Below the pieces are notes generated by a model. The model was given only the letters and a program-made list of their open reading frames with translations. It was not told the DNA's origin and made no database searches. Shown here one piece after another: positions 1 to 4,527 of a stretch of DNA of 5,068 bases. Numbering within the stretch: position 1 is the stretch's first letter; each line of letters starts with the position of its first letter. This DNA is from Bacteriovorax stolpii (GTDB taxonomy: Bacteria > Bdellovibrionota > Bacteriovoracia > Bacteriovoracales > Bacteriovoracaceae), in the NCBI GenBank assembly GCA_945862475.1, contig CAMAYW010000214.1:1-5068 (forward strand). Direction: 5' to 3'. The translations under genes were made by a program, and so were the position numbers.

Positions 1-507
1 AAGCTCGAAGAATTCTCTACATCTTTAAGAGAAACGATTAACGGTCTTATTGCTCAGATGCCTGCGGGTATGGAGAATCAATTCGATTTCACTTCAATTG
101 GAAGACCTTGGAGTGTATCAACGAAAACATACAATGATCTTTTAAAAGAGAGCGACTATGCTGCTTGGGTTGCAGCCTTCGGCTATAGACCCAATCACTT
201 TACTGTGTTTATAAATATTCTTAAAAAATTCAGCGACATTACATTTTTGAATAATTATTTAAAGGATAAAGGCTTCAAATTAAATTCAAGTGGCGGAGAA
301 ATTAAAGGCTCTAAAGACGTTTGTCTTGAACAGTCATCAACTCTTGCTAATAATATTGAAGTCGATTTTTCAGACGGAAAAATGTCTATTCCAGCTTGTT
401 ACTACGAATTTGCTAAACGCTACCCGATGAAAAGTGGCGAACTCTATCAGGGGTTTGTTGCAGCTTCCGCAGATAAGATTTTTGAAAGTACAAGTCGAGG
501 TCAATAA
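1..507 (+). CDS. DUF1338 protein, 2-oxoadipate dioxygenase/decarboxylase-like (3' part; start lies outside the window)
   Basis: The reading frame is open from base 1 to the TAA at 505-507, so 168 C-terminal residues are visible and the true start is upstream; the internal ATG at 58 is not the start, because family-like sequence continues upstream of it. The visible hallmarks are SDYAAWVAAFGYRPNHFT (fragment residues 51-68), an LNSSGGEIKGS stretch (94-104), LEQSSTLA (109-116), IPACYYEFAKRYP (130-142) and ADKIFEST (157-164). Known members (HglS/YdcJ, plant FLO7 type) are metal-dependent enzymes that turn 2-oxoadipate into D-2-hydroxyglutarate plus CO2 in lysine catabolism. By inference, His66 (NHFT) and Glu136 (YYEF) are two of the three metal ligands. 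Their spacing of 70 residues is close to what I recall for the second His and the Glu of HglS; the first His would lie upstream. No signal peptide can be judged. The gene converges on astA and ends in a terminator. Family assignment is firm; the exact substrate is not proven. Confidence 0.88.
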   Translation, partial: KLEEFSTSLRETINGLIAQMPAGMENQFDFTSIGRPWSVSTKTYNDLLKESDYAAWVAAFGYRPNHFTVFINILKKFSDITFLNNYLKDKGFKLNSSGGEIKGSKDVCLEQSSTLANNIEVDFSDGKMSIPACYYEFAKRYPMKSGELYQGFVAASADKIFESTSRGQ

Positions 508-515
508 GACTTAGA

Positions 516-551
516 ATCTCGTCTCACATAAGTGAGGCGAGATCATTTTTT
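516..551 (+). terminator. Rho-independent terminator of the DUF1338 gene
   Basis: A 12-bp stem (516-527 with 532-543) contains one G-U wobble (T522/G537) and closes on the 4-base loop ATAA. It is followed after CA by six T's at 546-551, then C and three more T's. The hairpin begins 9 bases after the DUF1338 stop codon. Its right arm ends on the last base of the convergent astA stop codon (543-545), and the T tract lies inside the astA coding sequence. In the minus direction the stem also directly follows the astA stop, but the bases after it are not T-rich. Bidirectional use is therefore possible but weaker. Confidence 0.85.
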
Positions 552-1598
552 CTTTGATGTCTTTTTCTTTGCAGTTGTCTTTGGTCTAAATGAAACAAAA
601 CGAATTTTATCACCTAGGCGAAGTTTTAGTGCCGCCGCAGTCACGCCATCAATTTTGTATCCACCAGTTTTAAGTTTTACGATACTACCAAGGGCAGAAC
701 GAAAATTCCCAGAAGTCCTTGAGATGATATAAACTTCAGATTTAAGATTTTTATCTGAAATCTCTTTAATCTCACCAACAACACTCTCTTTAATAGCGCG
801 AATGTTATCTACGTCTGCAATTAATACTGGCCCCGGTTCAAATATTCCAACAAGCCCAGAAAATTTAAATCCTTCTTGTTCAAGAATTTTTTTAGCTGGC
901 TCAGTATTTGGGTGAACTTTACCAACAACGAACTGAGCGTCTTCAGGGAGAAGATTCGTAATGATTGGATATTTAGGCATCATCTCTTCGATAAAACGTT
1001 TATTTTTAACATAGAGATAGTCAGCAGTTGGAAAATCTATTTTAAAGAAGTTTTTTCCGACCGCATCCCAGAAAGGCGAGTGTCCTGAGTCATTGACCAT
1101 ACCTCGCATTTCAGCAATCACCTGATCCTCAAAGAATTTTCGATTCTCCGCCATAAAGAGAAATCGAGACAGAGAGAGAAATCTACCATTCTGAGAATTT
1201 CTAAAATCTGGATGTAGGTAAAGGGAGCAGATTTCTGCCGGCCCATTATGGATAAAGTGAAAATGAAGGGATGTAACATCATTTTTTACATGAATACTTT
1301 TAGATTCATGATGAGTCTTTTCTAAACGGTAAAAGTAATAAGGTTGGAATCCACCAATTTTAGAAATGATGGCACACACCCCAACAATTTTTCCCGTGAA
1401 TAACTCTTCCATGACGAAAAGATAATCTTCTCCTCCTGGACCATCTTCTCGGTGAAGAAAACTTCTCTCTGACATTCTTATCCGCTTTTTTAAAACTTCA
1501 GGATCCTTTGGAAGAGACGTGAGACCATGACCCGATTTCTCGAGGAGCTCCATGAGACCTTCCAGATCCTTTTGTTCAATTGGGCGGATAATAAACAT
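543..1598 (-). CDS. astA: Arginine N-succinyltransferase homologue (AstA family)
   Basis: The 351-residue protein matches AstA (E. coli about 344 residues) along its whole length. It has an N-terminal IRPIEQKDL, GLTSLP at 25-30, PYYFYR at 86-91, AEICSLYLHPDFR at 121-133, SLSRFLFMAE at 142-151, IAEMRGMVNDSGHSPFWDAVG at 161-181, FIEEMMPKYPI at 202-212, VVGKVHPNTEPAK at 224-236 and IFEPGP at 252-257. AstA transfers the succinyl group of succinyl-CoA to the alpha-amino group of arginine, the first step of the ammonia-releasing AST pathway in the cytoplasm. His229, in the VHP motif, falls at the position I recall as the annotated proton donor. The start lies 2 bases after the aminotransferase stop, and only a weak GAG precedes it inside that gene, so translation is probably coupled. 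The C-terminus is a lysine-rich tail (KKKTSKKK, 344-351) whose codons double as the T tract of the opposing terminator. The substrate could be ornithine or lysine instead of arginine, since some homologues act on ornithine. Confidence 0.93.
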   Translation of the reverse strand: MFIIRPIEQKDLEGLMELLEKSGHGLTSLPKDPEVLKKRIRMSERSFLHREDGPGGEDYLFVMEELFTGKIVGVCAIISKIGGFQPYYFYRLEKTHHESKSIHVKNDVTSLHFHFIHNGPAEICSLYLHPDFRNSQNGRFLSLSRFLFMAENRKFFEDQVIAEMRGMVNDSGHSPFWDAVGKNFFKIDFPTADYLYVKNKRFIEEMMPKYPIITNLLPEDAQFVVGKVHPNTEPAKKILEQEGFKFSGLVGIFEPGPVLIADVDNIRAIKESVVGEIKEISDKNLKSEVYIISRTSGNFRSALGSIVKLKTGGYKIDGVTAAALKLRLGDKIRFVSFRPKTTAKKKTSKKK

Positions 1599-1600
1599 GT

Positions 1601-2989
1601 TTAGTTCATCTCGCTTAGGGTTTTATCAATAATCTCACATACCTCATCGATGTGCTTTTCTTCAGTCACCATAACAGGCATTAAAAAACGCACGCGCGTT
1701 GTTGGATGGCCACCGGCCATAAACGAGAGCACACCGTTTTCAAATAGTTTAATCGTGAAAGCCTTTGATTTCGCTTCATCACCATTAAAGACGGACATCG
1801 CCACCATCGCTCCAATACCAAAAGGACCTTTAAGTTTTTCAGGATGTTTTTTTGAAATTTTTTCTAGGTTCGATTTAAATTTTGCGTGAAGCTTTTGAAT
1901 TTTTCCATTCTCTCCAAGGTAGCCACCGTTAACAATAGAATGAATCACGTAGTAAGAAGCAGCTATTTGCGCTGCTGACCCAGTAAAGGTCTGAGACATA
2001 AGACCGGGTTTTGGTTTGTGATCATCAGTGAAAAGAGTCGCACACACTTGAGAGTTCTTACCTACGGCGACAACATCAGCATGCTTATCGAGTTTAAAAT
2101 ATTGAAACGCAAATAGCTCACTCGTTCTAGCGAAGCTTTGCACTTCATCAATAAAGACTGAGATATTATTATCCTTACAAACCTTAATGAGGGCCTCGAA
2201 ATATTCTGTATTCCCAACCCAAGATCCGTTTTCACCTTGAATCACTTCCATCACAAACCCTGCGTGCTGACCAGGAAAACGAGTGATGTATTTTTTCATC
2301 GCATTGACGGCAAGATCAATCGACCCTTGATGATCCGATTCACAATAGAATGGAATGTAATCAACATCGAGAGTTTTTGGTAAACCTTGGCGGTAAGCTG
2401 CTTTATCAGTGACCCAGGCCATTCCAAGTGTTCTTCCTGCGAAACATTTCTCAAACGCAAAGAATCGATTGGCAGGGAAACGTTTTTGGAAAATGATTTT
2501 AAAGGCATTTTCATTGGCCATTGCCCCAGATGTCGATAAGAAAACATTTTTAACAGCAGACCCATACTTACAAGCTTCTTTTGAAATAAGCTCCAGAAGA
2601 GCCGCTGTATCTGTGTTTTGTTGAAGGTGACCGTTCATCACCGTGTTTGAAATAGCTCCATTAATTTGAGCATTGATTACACCTGGGTGAGAGTGTCCCA
2701 TATAGTGAACACCAATACCTGTAATGAAATCATATTTTACTGACCCATCAGCGAGTTCCACAAAGGGGCCATTACCGATTCCAGATCCAAGGTAATTGTA
2801 GAAAAGTGCACCACCACGATAATCCGCCATCTTTTTTAGAAGGGCATCATAGGATTCTTTAAGTTCGGGATTACCCGGTTTAACTCCAGTGATTTTTGAT
2901 GAATGCTCACCAAGTGCTTCAGTGATAAGTTTTTTAGCTTCTACTAAACGTGGATCATTAAAAAATCCATCGGCTACTGTCTTGGCCAT
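1601..2989 (-). CDS. Class III PLP-dependent aminotransferase, lysine 6-/omega-aminotransferase-like
   Basis: This 462-residue fold-type I enzyme would move an omega-amino group from a basic amino acid to a 2-oxo acid in the cytoplasm. Visible family landmarks are GHSHPGV (98-104), STSGAMANENAFK (152-164), CFAGRT (182-187), EVIQGENG (248-255), FIDEVQ (279-284, with Asp281 for the pyridine nitrogen), VGKNSQVC (309-316, with Lys311 as the PLP Schiff-base lysine), QTFTGS (333-338, with Thr334 at the phosphate-binding position) and VRFLMPVMVTEEKHID (433-448, with Arg434 for the substrate carboxylate). The GK-x-x-QVC stretch resembles lysine 6-aminotransferase (Lat) more than AstC/ArgD. The protein is also longer than AstC (about 406), with an N-terminal extension of about 60 residues. 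Two catalytic loops deviate: the usual FHGR is FAGR, and the QTGFGRTG loop is one residue shorter (QSFARTS). It is the first gene of an operon with astA. GGAG spaced 5 bases before the ATG supports this start. Alternatives are succinylornithine, ornithine or 4-aminobutyrate aminotransferase. Confidence 0.9.
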   Translation of the reverse strand: MAKTVADGFFNDPRLVEAKKLITEALGEHSSKITGVKPGNPELKESYDALLKKMADYRGGALFYNYLGSGIGNGPFVELADGSVKYDFITGIGVHYMGHSHPGVINAQINGAISNTVMNGHLQQNTDTAALLELISKEACKYGSAVKNVFLSTSGAMANENAFKIIFQKRFPANRFFAFEKCFAGRTLGMAWVTDKAAYRQGLPKTLDVDYIPFYCESDHQGSIDLAVNAMKKYITRFPGQHAGFVMEVIQGENGSWVGNTEYFEALIKVCKDNNISVFIDEVQSFARTSELFAFQYFKLDKHADVVAVGKNSQVCATLFTDDHKPKPGLMSQTFTGSAAQIAASYYVIHSIVNGGYLGENGKIQKLHAKFKSNLEKISKKHPEKLKGPFGIGAMVAMSVFNGDEAKSKAFTIKLFENGVLSFMAGGHPTTRVRFLMPVMVTEEKHIDEVCEIIDKTLSEMN

Positions 2990-2994
2990 GTCCG

Positions 2995-2998
2995 CTCC
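2995..2998 (-). promoter_or_regulatory. Ribosome binding site of the aminotransferase gene
   Basis: On the minus strand GGAG lies 5 bases before the ATG at 2989. It fixes this codon as the start and leaves the ATAT/AATTA-rich leader as untranslated sequence. Confidence 0.8.
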
Positions 2999-3031
2999 AA
3001 ATATGTAATTAAGATAATGATTTTTCGGCAG

Positions 3032-3059
3032 TTTATGACGAAGACTTGAAGTTAATCAA
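3032..3059 (-). promoter_or_regulatory. Candidate sigma-70-type promoter for the aminotransferase-astA operon
   Basis: Read on the minus strand, TTGATT (3059-3054) is followed after 16 bases by CATAAA (3037-3032); each box matches 4 of 6 consensus bases. Transcription would start near 3025 and give a leader of about 35 bases before the ATG. The position fits and the surroundings are AT-rich, but AT-rich DNA yields such matches by chance and no start site has been measured. Confidence 0.35.
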
Positions 3060-3060
3060 G
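3045..3060. repeat. Short dyad (CTTGA-N6-TCAAG) over the putative -35 box
   Basis: The arms CTTGA (3045-3049) and TCAAG (3056-3060) are exact inverted copies around the AT-rich centre AGTTAA. The dyad covers the candidate -35 box of the aminotransferase operon, a place where a dimeric regulator could act. Five-base arms are short enough to occur by chance, so an operator role is only a suggestion. Confidence 0.3.
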
Positions 3061-3076
3061 AGAAAGCTCTGATTAG

Positions 3077-3106
3077 TTAGCCGACGCTTAGAGTCGGTTA
3101 ATTTTT
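3077..3106 (+). terminator. Orphan intrinsic-terminator-like hairpin in the divergent intergenic region
   Basis: A 9-bp stem (TTAGCCGAC at 3077-3085 with GTCGGTTAA at 3093-3101, including one G-T wobble) closes on a 7-base loop and runs straight into five T's at 3102-3106. Two further weak pairs could extend it outward. The orientation is plus, yet the nearest upstream gene runs the other way, so nothing annotated would be terminated here. It sits 41 bases before the start of the next plus-strand gene. It could end a small RNA from the intergenic region or act as an attenuator in that gene's leader. On the minus strand no T tract follows. Confidence 0.5.
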
Positions 3107-3147
3107 CGAGTTAAAATTCATCACACTTTTTTCCGATATTAATACTT

Positions 3148-3468
3148 ATGAAGTTTCTCCTTTTATTATTTCTCATCTCCAATAATTCCTTATCCGCTCA
3201 AACGGAAAGATTCATATCGGGTAAAGTTGAGTCCCAAAAGGACTGCTCGCAGAAGGCTATGATTTGGCTCTCCTATGATAAGGATAACTACAAAGAACGA
3301 CTTCTCTTGATGCACACCTTGGTTCCCATTGGTGGGACATTTAAATTTAATGTAAGGCCTGGTGATTACCAAGTTCGTGCTTCCGATGAAGCAGGGTGTG
3401 AGTTTTTTAAAAGATTCAGTGTAAAAGGGTCGGATCCCCATCTCGCTGTGAAATTGGAGAAAAAATGA
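3148..3468 (+). CDS. Small exported protein with a beta-rich, transthyretin-like/carboxypeptidase-regulatory-like domain; function unknown
   Basis: This 106-residue protein opens with a signal peptide (MKF, a Leu/Phe/Ile run to residue 10, then SNNSLSA) with a likely signal peptidase I cut after Ala17. The mature part of about 89 residues starts with FISGKVES and later has GGTFKFNVRPGDYQVRAS (62-79) before a final strand and KLEKK. A G-x-F-x-F-x-V-x-P-G-x-Y pattern is typical of small beta-sandwich domains of the transthyretin/CarboxypepD_reg type, so this fold is inferred and not recognised by family name. Two cysteines, Cys33 and Cys84, could form a disulfide in the periplasm. No Shine-Dalgarno is visible before the ATG; a TATTAA about 6 bases upstream of it could be a -10 box, which would leave an almost leaderless mRNA. 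The stop overlaps the next start by ATGA, so the two products are probably made together. Confidence 0.8.
   Translation: MKFLLLLFLISNNSLSAQTERFISGKVESQKDCSQKAMIWLSYDKDNYKERLLLMHTLVPIGGTFKFNVRPGDYQVRASDEAGCEFFKRFSVKGSDPHLAVKLEKK
3456..3459 (+). promoter_or_regulatory. Ribosome binding site of the 315-residue protein gene
   Basis: GGAG lies 5 bases before the ATG at 3465, inside the last codons of the preceding gene. With the ATGA overlap it supports translational coupling and this start choice. Confidence 0.8.
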
Positions 3469-4412
3469 AAAAATTATTATTTTTTTTCATCCTTTTTAGT
3501 TTCCACTCCAAAGCAAGTTCAATGATGGATTGTCCAATGGGAATGATGCGGGTTTGGACTCAGACGATTGGTACCCAATGTGTACCTCGATTTAACTCTG
3601 AACCTATGATGCCCCAAGGTTGCTTTGGGCCACTTTCGCCCATGCCCCAAAACCCATTTTCTTACTTTCCATACCAATTGTACCAACCGAATTATCAACC
3701 ATGGTGGGCCTATCAGGGAAATATGCATTACCCAAACATGCATTACCCAGGTCCATGGAATTATCCAGGGATCCAGCAACATCATTATCCAGGCAATGGT
3801 CAAATTTTTGCAGCGAAACCAAATGTCTATGTTGATTCTATTCATAAGAATAAAAAATTTAATTTCAAATTTTCTTCAACGGAAAAACTAAGCTTTTTAG
3901 CAACAACTCCCTTACTTCCAAAATCTCAAATTTGGAGTGGAAAGCTTATCGGGAGTGATAAATTTGAGGTCGATGAAATTGCCTACGATTATTTATTTTA
4001 TGACATAAGACTACCTAAAGAGAAAATGCAATTTGAAAAAGGCGTATGCACCACGAGAAATGAAGCTATTGATTGGATGCTAAAAGATTTAAAAGAAATG
4101 AAATTTTCAGCTCTCTCGATTCAGGATTTTGAGGAGCACTGGAGAGTGAAAATTCCAGATTACTCTTACTATTGTATTTACCCTCAATATAATGCTCAAC
4201 TCGATCCTGCACTTCCTGTTGCAATTGATGTTGATCAGCACATTTTTGTGAGGGCCCTTTATGTACTAGTGCCGCACAAAGATGAATTGGACGCCTCTAA
4301 GGGATCGGACATTCCTTTTCCAACTAAAGATCCTTCAGAAATCAGGCCTGACACAAAAATTAAGCGTGAAATCGAATTTAGGGAATGGGGCGTTGCGTTT
4401 TTGGGTTATTGA
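3465..4412 (+). CDS. Exported protein with a Pro/Tyr/Met/His-rich segment; function unknown
   Basis: I do not recognise a family for this 315-residue protein. It begins with a signal peptide (MKK, a hydrophobic Leu/Phe stretch to about residue 13, then HSKA) likely cut after Ala17. Next comes a short Cys/Met motif (MMDCPMGMM at 20-28, Cys39, Cys53). A low-complexity segment, about 46-112, is rich in Pro, Tyr, Met, Trp, His and Asn; NMHYP is repeated twice in tandem and followed by NYPG and HHYPG. From about 120 to 315 it looks globular and soluble, with mixed strands and a helix near 198-213 and two more cysteines (195, 237). No transmembrane segment follows the signal peptide, so a periplasmic, surface or secreted site is likely. 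It shares an operon with the upstream small exported protein. Met/His/Cys enrichment could mean metal binding, and a Tyr/Pro-rich stretch could serve as a flexible or adhesive linker; both are guesses. Confidence 0.82.
   Translation: MKKLLFFFILFSFHSKASSMMDCPMGMMRVWTQTIGTQCVPRFNSEPMMPQGCFGPLSPMPQNPFSYFPYQLYQPNYQPWWAYQGNMHYPNMHYPGPWNYPGIQQHHYPGNGQIFAAKPNVYVDSIHKNKKFNFKFSSTEKLSFLATTPLLPKSQIWSGKLIGSDKFEVDEIAYDYLFYDIRLPKEKMQFEKGVCTTRNEAIDWMLKDLKEMKFSALSIQDFEEHWRVKIPDYSYYCIYPQYNAQLDPALPVAIDVDQHIFVRALYVLVPHKDELDASKGSDIPFPTKDPSEIRPDTKIKREIEFREWGVAFLGY
3720..3749 (+). repeat. Two tandem 15-bp units encoding NMHYP
   Basis: Two head-to-tail 15-base units differ only at their third base (AAT versus AAC) and each encode Asn-Met-His-Tyr-Pro. 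The core ATGCATTACCCA is identical at 3723-3734 and 3738-3749. Downstream codons for NYPG and HHYPG look like decayed relatives. The near-identity at DNA level points to recent duplication by slippage; the 15-base period keeps the frame. Confidence 0.85.
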
Positions 4413-4432
4413 TTGGCCCTTGTTTAGCGTTA

Positions 4433-4462
4433 TTTGAATCTCCTTTGATTGCCTGATTCAAA
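4433..4462. repeat. Perfect inverted repeat TTTGAATC-N14-GATTCAAA upstream of the E1 gene
   Basis: Two 8-base arms (4433-4440 and 4455-4462) are exact reverse complements around a 14-base spacer. The site lies 20 bases after the stop of the exported-protein gene and 65 bases before the E1 start. The arms are AT-rich and no T tract follows, so it is a poor intrinsic terminator. It could be a binding site for a dimeric regulator of the E1 gene. Confidence 0.45.
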
Positions 4463-4517
4463 CCACTTGTGATACCGTTCACACCTCAAAATTTATTAAA
4501 TTAGTTCACGTTTACGT

Positions 4518-4522
4518 GGGAG
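4518..4522 (+). promoter_or_regulatory. Ribosome binding site of the E1 dehydrogenase gene
   Basis: GGGAG sits 5 bases before the ATG at 4528. A second in-frame ATG two codons later is spaced less well, so 4528 is preferred. Confidence 0.75.
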
Positions 4523-4527
4523 CTATT

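Noticed and set aside
532..732. Plus-strand open frame of 66 codons over the end of astA
   Set aside because: It is antisense to the conserved AstA frame, starts inside the terminator hairpin and has no ribosome site or domain-like sequence.
2296..2565. Alternative minus-strand frame within the aminotransferase gene
   Set aside because: The main frame carries all catalytic motifs across this stretch; this one is a by-product of codon composition.
2409..2624. Plus-strand open frame opposite the aminotransferase
   Set aside because: It is antisense to SGAMAN and neighbouring conserved motifs, without a start signal.
3190..3441. Minus-strand open frame opposite the small exported protein
   Set aside because: There is no ribosome site, and the plus-strand frame has a clear signal peptide and operon overlap.
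3611..3630. Imperfect GC-rich inverted repeat inside the 315-residue protein gene
   Set aside because: There is one mismatch, no T tract, and it lies within codons of the Pro-rich segment; repeated Pro/Gly codons explain it.
3519..3891. Several overlapping open frames on both strands over the Pro/Tyr/Met-rich segment
   Set aside because: The low-complexity codons (CCA, TAC, ATG, CAT) suppress stops in other frames; only the 3465-4412 frame has a ribosome site, signal peptide and coupling to the upstream gene.
4445..4499. Possible promoter for the E1 gene
   Set aside because: TTGATT and TTGTGA can be paired with TGATAC or TATTAA, but spacings are 19-21 bases and matches are poor, so no promoter was called.
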